From positions 1-33,253 of the forward strand of contig JACDGU010000008.1 in the NCBI GenBank assembly GCA_013821475.1: 33,253 nt of DNA, read 5' to 3'. The position numbers were made by a program, and so were the translations under genes. The notes under the pieces are model-generated. The model was not told where the DNA came from. It saw nothing but the letters and a program-made list of their open reading frames with translations, and did not search any database. This DNA comes from Solirubrobacterales bacterium. GTDB lineage: Bacteria > Actinomycetota > Thermoleophilia > Solirubrobacterales > 70-9. Below are positions 22,314 through 29,755 of the stretch, piece by piece; within the stretch, counting starts at the first letter, position 1, and each line of letters starts with the position of its first letter.

Positions 22314-23156
22314 ATGCCCTCGGCCCAGATCCCGTGGCGCGGCCCGGGCGCGGATCGGCCCGACCTTCCCCACCCCCCCGGCTCGATGCCGCTGCGCTCC
22401 GCCGGCCAGAACCGCAAGTGCTGGCGCTACGTCGGCCTCTTCGACGAGCAGCTGATGCTCTGCGCCGCCCGGGCCGAGGTCGGCCCGATGGCCCAGTCCT
22501 TCTGGGTGCTGTTCGACCGCGGCAGCGGCCGGCAGCTCGCCCACACGGCGCTGCGGCCCGGCAGCCGCGAGGTGACGATGGACGGGCCGGCCTTGGAGAT
22601 CGATGGCCGCGGCCTGCGCGCCAGCCTGCGTCTCGGCGAGTGCGAGCCGGTCGAATCGATCTGCCCCAGCGGCAGCGGCTGGAGCTGGACCCGCAAGCGC
22701 GCCGGGGTCCCGATCGAGGGCACGGTCGAGATCCCCGGACGGCGCTGGCAGGTCTCCGCCCGCGGCATCGACGACGAGTCGGCCGGCTACCACCAGCGCC
22801 ACACCAGCTGGCGCTGGTCGGCAGGGGTCGGGCGCTCCGCCACCGGCCAGGCGCTTGCCTGGAACCTGGTCGAAGGCGTCAACGACCCGGCCGAGAACAG
22901 CGAGCGCGGGATCTGGGTCGACGGCGACCCCAGCGAGCCGCCGCCGGTGCGCTTCGACGGCGACCGCGAGGGCATCGAGCTCGGCGACGGCGAGCGGCTC
23001 GAGTTCAGCGCCGAGTCCGCCCACGCCCGCGACGACAACTACCTGCTGTTCCGCTCCCGCTACCGCCACAGCTTCGGCAGCTTCACCGGCTCCCTCCGCG
23101 GCCACGAGCTGGCCCAGGGCCTCGGCGTGATGGAGCGCCACGACGCGGTCTGGTGA
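22314..23156 (+). CDS. DUF2804 family protein
   Basis: 280-residue cytoplasmic protein of the DUF2804 (PF10974) type, with no proven function. Family blocks I recognise are NRKCWRYVGLFDEQLMLCAA near the start, then DDESAGYHQRHTSWRWSAG, AWNLVEGVNDPAENSERG and IWVDGDP. The second half predicts a beta-rich fold with a region of conserved Arg, Trp and Asn that could bind a ligand. No signal peptide or TM helix is present. The ATG has no strong ribosome-binding site. A stem-loop follows the stop after 2 nt and ends the transcript before the convergent unknown gene. Confidence 0.82.
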   Translation: MPSAQIPWRGPGADRPDLPHPPGSMPLRSAGQNRKCWRYVGLFDEQLMLCAARAEVGPMAQSFWVLFDRGSGRQLAHTALRPGSREVTMDGPALEIDGRGLRASLRLGECEPVESICPSGSGWSWTRKRAGVPIEGTVEIPGRRWQVSARGIDDESAGYHQRHTSWRWSAGVGRSATGQALAWNLVEGVNDPAENSERGIWVDGDPSEPPPVRFDGDREGIELGDGERLEFSAESAHARDDNYLLFRSRYRHSFGSFTGSLRGHELAQGLGVMERHDAVW

Positions 23157-23158
23157 GC

Positions 23159-23201
23159 GCGGTTGAGGTTTTCCTCGCTATCCGAAGAAAACCTCAACCG
23201 C
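23159..23201. terminator. Bidirectional stem-loop between convergent genes
   Basis: Perfect 15-bp arms GCGGTTGAGGTTTTC (23159-23173) and GAAAACCTCAACCGC (23187-23201) with a 13-nt loop. The A/T run is inside the stem, so either strand shows a TTTT within the hairpin. It starts 2 nt after the DUF2804 stop and 33 nt before the end of the opposing gene, an ideal place for a shared terminator. Confidence 0.7.
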
Positions 23202-23234
23202 AGTCCTTGCTTGGGCTCGCAGTCGGCTATCGGC

Positions 23235-23948
23235 TCAGTCGCCTGCGGCCCAGGCCGCCAGCGCGTCGCGCCGCGCCTCGAAGAACGCCAGCGCCAGCGC
23301 CTCCGGGTCGGCGGCGGCGAGCAGGTCGGCGTAGGTCAGCTCGGCGCCTTTGAATCCGCCCGCGTTCCAGAGCTCGCCGGAGACCTCGGCGCTCCAGGGG
23401 CCGACGTAGGCGTAGGGCTCGGGATGGTCGTCGTCGCCGGGGGAGAAGCCGTAGTTGGCCCTGACTCCGGCGGCTTCGGAGCCCAGTTCGATCGCGATGT
23501 CGAAGTGCTCGGGCCAGAGGCGCGGCGGTGTCACCTCGTCTGCGGGTCCCGCTGCGGCCACCAGCTGGGAGAGGACCGCGTCTCCCAGCGCGTACCACTG
23601 GCCGAGCACCGCGGAGGCGGCGGCGGCGACCTCGAGCGGCTCGTCCCGCAGCTCGGCACCGGCTGGCAGGAGGTCGGCGATCAGGTCGCCGGCCTCGGCC
23701 AGGGCCTGGAGCGACGCCCGCCGCTCCTGGCAGTCGACCTCCCGCACCAGCTCGGCTGCCTCGACCCGGACACGCTGACGGGCGCCGGCGAACTCGAACT
23801 CCGGAGTCCCGAACCCACCCGGCGTCGCCGCCAGCGCGATCTCGTTGGCGGGCTTACGCTCCGGCGCGACCAGCACTGCGGCTACCCGATGCAGCGACGC
23901 AACCGTTGCGGCGAAGCGATCCGGCAGCGGTGAGAGGCGCGGGCTCAC
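23235..23948 (-). CDS. Conserved hypothetical protein
   Basis: About 237 residues, soluble, acidic, no TM helix. I do not recognise a named domain, but blocks such as ARKPxNEIAL-like APERKPANEIALAATPGGFG, LWPEHFDIAIELGSEAAGV and PGDDDHPEPYAYVGPWSAE look strongly conserved and folded. WPEHFDIA with H and D and the DDDHPEPY patch could bind metal or a charged ligand. The GTG at 23948 starts just before PRLSPLPDRFAATVASLHRV; a GTG at 24008 would add 20 residues with no such character. It is convergent with DUF2804 and lies about 100 nt downstream of the carboxyltransferase's end. Function unknown. Confidence 0.75.
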   Translation of the reverse strand: MSPRLSPLPDRFAATVASLHRVAAVLVAPERKPANEIALAATPGGFGTPEFEFAGARQRVRVEAAELVREVDCQERRASLQALAEAGDLIADLLPAGAELRDEPLEVAAAASAVLGQWYALGDAVLSQLVAAAGPADEVTPPRLWPEHFDIAIELGSEAAGVRANYGFSPGDDDHPEPYAYVGPWSAEVSGELWNAGGFKGAELTYADLLAAADPEALALAFFEARRDALAAWAAGD

Positions 23949-24048
23949 GGTTGCCCCAGTCTCCCACGCCGTCGCCCATGCGCGCCCGGGATGGAACGCC
24001 CACAGCACCCCTAGGAAGGCTGAATCTGCTCGCGCCCGCGGCGTTCCC

Positions 24049-25617
24049 CTACCAGGTGTCGACGAAGCGGTGACCCGAGCCGGGCTCCGGGTCCCGCCCC
24101 GCCGCAGCCAGCGTCGCGGCGATCACGCTGCGCGTCTGCGCCGGGTCGATCACGTCGTCGATCTCGAACAGCATCGCCGAGTTCAGCGCCTTCGCATTGT
24201 CTTCGGCGGCGGCGGTGAGGTCGCGGACGCGCTGCTCGCGCTCGGTCTCGTCGGCGATCGCCTCGAGCTCCTTGCGCAAGGCCAGCCGCACCGCGCCTTC
24301 GAGCCCCATCGGTCCGAGGTGCGCCGACGGCCAGGCGACGGTCAGCAGCGGCTCGTGCAGGCTGCCGCCGGTCATCGCCTGGGCGCCGAGCCCGTAGCCG
24401 CGGCGCAGGATCACCGCCACCAGCGGGACCCGCAGAGCACCGCCCGCGACCAGCAGCCGCGAGGCGTGGCGGACCAGGCCGGTCGCCTCGGCGTCGGGGC
24501 CGACCATGAAGCCGGGCGTGTCGACCAGCGAGACGACCGGCAACCCGAAGGCGTCGCAGAGTTGGATCAGCCGCGCGGCCTTGTCAGCGCCGTCGCTGGT
24601 GATCGCGCCGGCCGTGTGGCGGCTGTCGTTGGCGAGGATCCCCACCGGCCGCCCCTCGATCCGCCCCAGCGCGGTCACCATCTCCGGCGCGAAGCGCTCG
24701 CGCAGGAAGGTGACCGAGCCCTCGTCGGCGAGGGTCTCGACGATCGGCGCCACGGCGTAGGCGCGCCGCGCCCGCTCGGGCACGATCTCACGCAGCAGCT
24801 CCTGGTCGGCCGCCGGGGCAGGGGCGATCGCTCCCTGGAAGTAGCCGACGAGCCGCTTGGCGACCGCGGTCGCCTCGGCCTCGTCGGCGGCGACGACGTC
24901 GACGACGCCGTTGGCGGCCTGCATCGCGACCGGCCCGACCTCGTCCGGGTGGACCTCGCCGAGCCCGCCGCCGGCGATCATTGCCGGTCCTCCCATCCCC
25001 AGAGAGGAGCCCTCGGTGGCGACAATCAGGTCCGAGCAGCCGGCGATTACGGCGTTGCCGGCGAAGCAGCGGCCGGCGACGACGGTGACCCGCGGCACCA
25101 CCCCGGAGAGCCCCGCCCAGAGCGCGAAGGCGCGCGTCTCCAGCCAGGAGACGACCGGGTAGTCGGTGTCGCCGGGCCGGCCGCCGCCGCCCTCGGCGAA
25201 GAAGACGGTCGGCAGCCGCATCCGCTCGATCAGCTCGAATAGGCGGTCCTTCTTCTTGTGGCCGAGAGCGCCCTGGGTCCCGGCCAGGACCGTGTAATCG
25301 TAGGAGAGGACCGCACAGGCGGCGCGCTCGCCGAACAGGTCGCTATTGATCCGGGCGGTGCCGGCGACGAGGCCGTCGGCGGGGGTACGCTCGATCAGGT
25401 CCTGGACCTCGCGCCGGCCGCGCTGGGCGGCGATCGCGAAGCGCCCGTACTCGACAAAGGAGCCGGGGTCGACCAGGTCGGCGATGTTCTCGCGCGCCGT
25501 CCTCGCCCCCGCCGCGTGGCGGCGCTCAACCGCATCGGGCCGGGCCGCGTCCTCGGCCAGGGCCCGCCGGGCCAGCAGCTCGGCCAGGTCCTTCCGCTCG
25601 CCGCCGCCGTCGGTCAT
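24049..25617 (-). CDS. Acyl-CoA carboxylase carboxyltransferase (beta) subunit
   Basis: 522-residue crotonase-fold carboxyltransferase that moves CO2 from biotin to an acyl-CoA such as propionyl-, acetyl- or methylcrotonyl-CoA. The N-terminal half includes GTARINSDLFGERAACAVLS, FFAEGGGGRPGDTDYPVVSW and the oxyanion region GRCFAGNAVIAGCSDLIVAT. The C-terminal half has GILANDSRHTAGAITSDGAD and VSLVDTPGFMVGPDAEATGL. Length matches PccB-like proteins. The ATG is followed by a Glu/Arg-rich helix. No biotin carboxylase or biotin-carrier gene is adjacent, so a partner must be encoded elsewhere. Substrate cannot be fixed from sequence. It lies 29 nt downstream of an unknown gene on the same strand. 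Confidence 0.92.
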   Translation of the reverse strand: MTDGGGERKDLAELLARRALAEDAARPDAVERRHAAGARTARENIADLVDPGSFVEYGRFAIAAQRGRREVQDLIERTPADGLVAGTARINSDLFGERAACAVLSYDYTVLAGTQGALGHKKKDRLFELIERMRLPTVFFAEGGGGRPGDTDYPVVSWLETRAFALWAGLSGVVPRVTVVAGRCFAGNAVIAGCSDLIVATEGSSLGMGGPAMIAGGGLGEVHPDEVGPVAMQAANGVVDVVAADEAEATAVAKRLVGYFQGAIAPAPAADQELLREIVPERARRAYAVAPIVETLADEGSVTFLRERFAPEMVTALGRIEGRPVGILANDSRHTAGAITSDGADKAARLIQLCDAFGLPVVSLVDTPGFMVGPDAEATGLVRHASRLLVAGGALRVPLVAVILRRGYGLGAQAMTGGSLHEPLLTVAWPSAHLGPMGLEGAVRLALRKELEAIADETEREQRVRDLTAAAEDNAKALNSAMLFEIDDVIDPAQTRSVIAATLAAAGRDPEPGSGHRFVDTW

Positions 25618-25646
25618 CTACTCAGCCGACGTCAGGGAGCTCGTCG

Positions 25647-26291
25647 CTAATGCCCGAAGCCGCCGAAGATCGCGTAGGGGTTGAAGGGTCGCTCGGCGTA
25701 GGCGACCGCGGCGCTGCCCTCGACGGTGACGACGCTCTCGGCGGGGGCCTCGCCCTCGATCCGGGTCGCCAGCGCCCTGGCATCGTCCTCGTCGGGGGCG
25801 CCGAGCACCAGGTACTTCCAGCGCCGCACCGGCGAGAGGCCCTCGGCCCGCAGCAGCTCCTCGAAGCGCGCCGCCTCGTGGCGGCTGGGCAGGTCGACGC
25901 GGACCTCGAACTGGGCGGGCGCACCTTCTTCGACTTCCTTGCGCTCGGTCGCGATCAGCTCGGCGTGCTCGGCGGCCCGGGCGGCGACGTTTTCGGGCAG
26001 CGCCGCGTCGGGCTCCTCCCACTCCTCGGCTTCGGGGTGCCAGTGCTTGAAATCGATCGCGAGGTTCCAGCCCTGCCCGCTCGCGAGCTTGGCGATCGCG
26101 TCGCGGGCGGCCTCGGCCTGGGCGCGGGTGCCGGCGTAGACGAAGACGGTGTCGCCGTCGCGGGAGACGATCAGGCGGTCGTGGAAGGCAGCCTCGCTGA
26201 GTTCGTGCTCGAGCTCTGGGGATTGCAGCTGCTCGACCAGCGCCTCGCCGTCGTCCTTTGCCTCAATCTGAAGTCGCCAGTCGTCGTTCAT
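25647..26291 (-). CDS. Conserved hypothetical protein, two-repeat soluble fold
   Basis: 214 residues, acidic, no membrane segment. The protein appears to hold two similar ferredoxin-like alpha/beta halves. The first (WRLQIEAKDDGEALVEQLQS ... VFVYAGTRAQAEAARDAIAK) and the second (QFEVRVDLPSRHEAARFEEL ... LVLGAPDEDDARALATRIEG) share the order strand, helix, strand, then a helix after a GAxxxxxA motif. This resembles small RNA-binding or SPOR-like folds, but no residue identifies a function. It ends AYAERPFNPYAIFGGFGH, typical of a disordered tail. The ATG is clear. It precedes the carboxyltransferase by 29 nt. Confidence 0.72.
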   Translation of the reverse strand: MNDDWRLQIEAKDDGEALVEQLQSPELEHELSEAAFHDRLIVSRDGDTVFVYAGTRAQAEAARDAIAKLASGQGWNLAIDFKHWHPEAEEWEEPDAALPENVAARAAEHAELIATERKEVEEGAPAQFEVRVDLPSRHEAARFEELLRAEGLSPVRRWKYLVLGAPDEDDARALATRIEGEAPAESVVTVEGSAAVAYAERPFNPYAIFGGFGH

Positions 26292-26339
26292 GCGCCCAAC
26301 ATAGAGTCTCGCGGCGACGCGCGCAGCGCCAGCGCCGGC

Positions 26340-26789
26340 CTAGTGCTGGGCCTCGAGCTGCTTGCGCAGGCGGCGCATCCCTTTGCCGAGGGCGCGGGCG
26401 AGAAAGCGCCGGGACAGCGGCGGGAAGATCCGTTCCGAGCGCGGCACCTCGACCCAGGCCAGCTCGAGCGTGACCTGGGTGCCGCCGTGCGGCAGCGGGT
26501 CGAGCCGGTAGGTGCCGCGGGTGCGGCGCTTGCCGTTGGAGCTGATCGTCTCCTCGACGATGCGCTGCGGCCGCTCGGACTCGAGCACCACGAACTCGGC
26601 GAATTCGCGCGAGCCGGGGGCGCTGACCCGCGCCCGTGCCTTGGCGCCGACGCCGTGGGCGGGGCCGGTGAAGGTCCAGTGGAGGTACATGTGGCCGAGG
26701 TACTGCTCGTGGTTGGCGAGCAGGTCGAGGTACTCGAAGACCTCCTCGCGCGGCTTGGCGACGGTGGTGGAAACGGTGATCGGCTTCAT
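26340..26789 (-). CDS. SRPBCC (START-like) family protein
   Basis: 149-residue helix-grip protein of the polyketide_cyc2 type. The opening TVAKPREEVFEYLDLLANHE is the standard first strand and helix, followed by WTFTGPAHGVGAKARARV, VVLESERPQRIVEETISSNG and the beta strands TYRLDPLPHGGTQVTLELAW. The C-terminal helix (FLARALGKGMRRLRKQLEAQ) lines the hydrophobic cavity. Relatives bind lipids, hydrophobic metabolites or act as hydrolases, so the ligand here is not predictable. The ATG is clear. It lies 35 nt downstream of a small basic protein. Confidence 0.87.
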   Translation of the reverse strand: MKPITVSTTVAKPREEVFEYLDLLANHEQYLGHMYLHWTFTGPAHGVGAKARARVSAPGSREFAEFVVLESERPQRIVEETISSNGKRRTRGTYRLDPLPHGGTQVTLELAWVEVPRSERIFPPLSRRFLARALGKGMRRLRKQLEAQH

Positions 26790-26824
26790 CGCCCGATCCT
26801 AGAGCGCCTCCCTCGAACCTTCGC

Positions 26825-27073
26825 TCAGGTCCCCCGGATCGCCCTGCCGACGATGTTCTTCATCCGCGTCCGGTCGCGCTGCGGCAGGGCCCCCGGGCGC
26901 CCCTTCGACTTCTTCGCCAGGGTCCAGAATTCTTTCTGTTCGGACTCGGTCAGGTTGTTCTTCACCCGGTCGCGGCCCTTGTCGGCGAGCCAGATCGAGA
27001 CCGTCCAGACCATTTTCCAGGGAATCCGCTTCCAGACTGCAGGGGCGGCCTTGCGAGCGATCCAGAGGGGCAT
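26825..27073 (-). CDS. Small basic protein of unknown function
   Basis: 82 residues, strongly basic (Lys/Arg-rich), with no full TM helix; VWKRIPWKMVWTVSIWLADK is amphipathic and could lie on a membrane. The C-terminal half (LTESEQKEFWTLAKKSKGRP then RTRMKNIVGRAIRG) looks helical. The stop is preceded by GT. It starts 4 nt after the cupredoxin lipoprotein's stop, which indicates co-transcription. I do not recognise the family. The coding nature is supported by the tight spacing and a clear ATG. Confidence 0.68.
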   Translation of the reverse strand: MPLWIARKAAPAVWKRIPWKMVWTVSIWLADKGRDRVKNNLTESEQKEFWTLAKKSKGRPGALPQRDRTRMKNIVGRAIRGT

Positions 27074-27077
27074 CGGC

Positions 27078-27497
27078 TCAGTCCTTGGCGACGACTTCGA
27101 CGGTGCCGTGCATTGTCGGGTGGACTTCGCAGAAGTAGGTGTAGGTGCCGGCCTGCTTGAAGGTCGCGGACTTGAGCTTGCCGTTGGCGAGGATGCCGGT
27201 GTTGAAGCTGCCGTCGTCGGCGGTCGCCGTGTGGGGGGCGGCGTCCTGGTTGAGCCAGGTCACCTTGCCGCCGACCTGGACGATGACCGGGTCGGGGCCG
27301 TAGGTGAATTCGACGATTTCGACCTTTTCCGAGCGCCCCGCGGCGCCGCTGGGCGCCGTTTCACTGCCGCTGGAGTCGGAGGTGGACGGACCGGCGGAGC
27401 CGGATTCGGTCGAGGAATTGCCCGATCCGCCGCCGCAGGCAGCAAAGGCAATGGAGAGCGCAATCAGCGCCGGCGCGAGGAGTGCTTTCGTCTTCAT
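27078..27497 (-). CDS. Cupredoxin lipoprotein (plastocyanin-like)
   Basis: About 139 residues. A lipoprotein signal is evident (LLAPALIALSIAFAAC, lipobox FAAC), so the mature protein is tethered by a lipidated Cys to the outer face of the membrane. A Ser/Gly/Glu linker follows. The copper domain (EIVEFTYGPDPVIVQVGGKV) has ligands H in AAPHTATAD and C, H, M in YFCEVHPTMHGTV. It resembles amicyanin/plastocyanin-type electron carriers. The ATG is at 27497; a GTG at 27500 is one codon further up. An 82-residue basic protein follows after 4 nt. It is divergent from the MMPL transporter, 95 nt away. Redox partner unknown. Confidence 0.9.
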   Translation of the reverse strand: MKTKALLAPALIALSIAFAACGGGSGNSSTESGSAGPSTSDSSGSETAPSGAAGRSEKVEIVEFTYGPDPVIVQVGGKVTWLNQDAAPHTATADDGSFNTGILANGKLKSATFKQAGTYTYFCEVHPTMHGTVEVVAKD

Positions 27498-27592
27498 CAC
27501 CCCAGGCTACCCCGGCAGCGGAAACGCGAAGCGTCGCCCGCTGCGATGCGGTCGTGACCTGGGGCTAGGCTGCAACCGGTGCGCCCCAGCCA

Positions 27593-29755
27593 ATGCCCCG
27601 TGCCGTGACCAGGCGCTTCGCCGACGCCGTCACCGGGCCGCGCGGTCGCTGGGTGACGATCGTGGCGTGGCTCGCGATCGCCGTCGCCGGCTTCGTCGGC
27701 CGCTCCCACATCGACGACGTCACCGCCGCCGGCCAGAGCAGCTTCCTGCCCAGCAACGCGGAATCCACCCGGGCGCTCGACGTCCTCCAGCACAGCCAGA
27801 GCAGCGGCGAAGAGGTGCCGGTGGTGCTGGTCTTCAACCGTGAAGGAGGACTGACCGAGACCGACCTCGCGGCGATCGGACGGATCGGCAAAGGCCTCGA
27901 CGCGCTGAGGATCACCGGCGCGACGCCGATCATCGACCCCTTCTCGGCCGGCTCGACCGAGTCGCTGGGCGGGATCGCGAAGATCGCCGACGGGATCGGG
28001 CCGATCTCGCGCGATGGCGAAGCGGCCCTGGTGGTGCTGGCGATCAACGCCGCCGACCGGGGCGCGATCGTCTCCGGCGTCCAGATCATCCGCAGCTACC
28101 TGGCCGAACACGAACGTCCGGGGCTGAACGCTTACGTGACCGGCCCCGGCGGCATTGCCGCCGACCTAGAGCAGGTGGCGAACGAAGCCGGCAAGACGCT
28201 GCTGATCGCGACCCTCAGCCTGGTCCTGATCCTGCTCCTGCTCGTCTACCGGGCACCGCTGCTGGCGGTGCTGCCGCTGCTCGCGGTCGGCGCCGCCTAC
28301 ATGGTCGCGATCGGCATCGCCTACCTGCTGATCGAGGCCGGCGCGATCACGGTCAACACCGAGGGGACCTTCCTCTTGCTCGTGCTCGTCTTCGGCGCCG
28401 GAACCGACTACTCGCTGCTGCTCGTCCACCGCTACCGCGAGGAGATGCAGCGCGGCAGGCCGGTGGCCGAAGCGCTGCCGGTCGCTCTGGCCGAGAGCAT
28501 GCCGGCGATCGCCGCCTCCGGCGGCACGGTGATCGCGGCGATGCTGGTCCTGCTGGTCGCCGACCTGCAATCGACCCACTGGCTCGGGCCGATCCTGGCG
28601 ATCGGCATCGCGGTGATGCTGGTCGCCGCCTTCACCCTGCTGCCGGCGCTGCTCTCGGCCTTGGGCGAGCGTGCCTTCTGGCCCGCGGCGGGCTCGGCGA
28701 AACGCGTCGGCCACAGCCGCTGGACCCGGGTCGCGGCGCTGGTGCGGCGGCGCTCGCGGGCGATCGTCTTCCTCGTCTTCGGCGGCCTGATCGTGCTCGC
28801 GCTCGGCAACCTGACGCACCACGGGACGATCGGCTTCGGGCAGGGAGAGACGCAGCCGACCAACTCCAGCCGCGGCACCGCGGTGCTCGGCGATCACTTC
28901 CCGCCCGGCATCGGCTCGCCGCTGACCGCTGTTGTCAGGGTCGAAGACCTCGGCCCGGTGGTCGAAGCGATGGAAAAGCTGCCGACCGTGAAGGTGGCGC
29001 TGCCGGTGCCACCGACCGGGGGCGACGGCAGCGGCGACGACGGCAGCATGGTGGTCGTCGTCCTCAAGGGCGACCCCTACTCGGGCGAGGCCGCGCACGC
29101 GGTCGCCGGCATCCGCGAACGCCTGCACGAGGTCTCCCCCAGCGGGCTGCTCGGCGGCATCCCGGCCGAGAACTACGACATCGAGCGGACCAATGCCCAC
29201 GACACGAAGCTGATCGTCCCGCTCGTCCTGCTCGTCGTCGGCCTGATCCTGGCGGCGGTGCTGCGGGCCCTGGTCGCCCCGGCGTACCTGATCCTCACCG
29301 TCGTCGCCTCCTTCGCGGCGACGCTCGGCCTCTGCACCTTTGCCTTCTCGATCTTTGACAGCGAAGGGATCGCCTTCGACCTGGTCCTGCTCTCGTTCTT
29401 ATTCCTGGTCGCCCTCGGGGTCGACTACAACATCTTCCTGATGGCGCGGGCCCGCGAGGAGTCGGCGCTGCGCGGCACCCGCGAAGGGACGATGGTCGCC
29501 CTCGTCAACACCGGCGGCGTCGTCACCGGCGCCGGGTTGATCCTCGCCGGGACCTTCGCCACCCTGACCCTGCTGCCGCTCGAGGAGCTGGTCCAGATCG
29601 GCGCCACGGTCGCGATCGGGGTCCTGCTCGACACCTTCGTCGTCCGCGCCCTGCTGATCCCGGCGATCACCTACCGGCTCGGCGAGCGCACCTGGTGGCC
29701 GTCGCGGGTCGTCGCCTCCGACGCCGGGGCCAGCTCCGACGCCGAGCCTCAGTAG
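27593..29755 (+). CDS. MMPL-family RND transporter
   Basis: 720-residue inner-membrane transporter of the MMPL (RND superfamily) type, which in actinobacteria exports lipids or other hydrophobic substrates with proton influx. The two halves each have one TM helix, a periplasmic loop and five TM helices. The proton-relay region GxxxDY appears as FGAGTDYSLLLVHRYREEMQ in the first half and ALGVDYNIFLMARAREE in the second. The first loop starts with the usual FLPSNAESTRALDVL. A glycine-rich patch (PTGGDGSGDDGS) sits in the second loop. The last 16 residues are a short cytoplasmic tail. The ATG is 95 nt from the divergent cupredoxin gene. It is convergent with the decarboxylase; the stop regions overlap by 7 nt. 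Confidence 0.95.
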   Translation: MPRAVTRRFADAVTGPRGRWVTIVAWLAIAVAGFVGRSHIDDVTAAGQSSFLPSNAESTRALDVLQHSQSSGEEVPVVLVFNREGGLTETDLAAIGRIGKGLDALRITGATPIIDPFSAGSTESLGGIAKIADGIGPISRDGEAALVVLAINAADRGAIVSGVQIIRSYLAEHERPGLNAYVTGPGGIAADLEQVANEAGKTLLIATLSLVLILLLLVYRAPLLAVLPLLAVGAAYMVAIGIAYLLIEAGAITVNTEGTFLLLVLVFGAGTDYSLLLVHRYREEMQRGRPVAEALPVALAESMPAIAASGGTVIAAMLVLLVADLQSTHWLGPILAIGIAVMLVAAFTLLPALLSALGERAFWPAAGSAKRVGHSRWTRVAALVRRRSRAIVFLVFGGLIVLALGNLTHHGTIGFGQGETQPTNSSRGTAVLGDHFPPGIGSPLTAVVRVEDLGPVVEAMEKLPTVKVALPVPPTGGDGSGDDGSMVVVVLKGDPYSGEAAHAVAGIRERLHEVSPSGLLGGIPAENYDIERTNAHDTKLIVPLVLLVVGLILAAVLRALVAPAYLILTVVASFAATLGLCTFAFSIFDSEGIAFDLVLLSFLFLVALGVDYNIFLMARAREESALRGTREGTMVALVNTGGVVTGAGLILAGTFATLTLLPLEELVQIGATVAIGVLLDTFVVRALLIPAITYRLGERTWWPSRVVASDAGASSDAEPQ

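Noticed and set aside
25650-27557. 635-codon plus-strand frame antisense to five genes
   Set aside because: It is a shadow of minus-strand genes with clear domains, starts and spacing.
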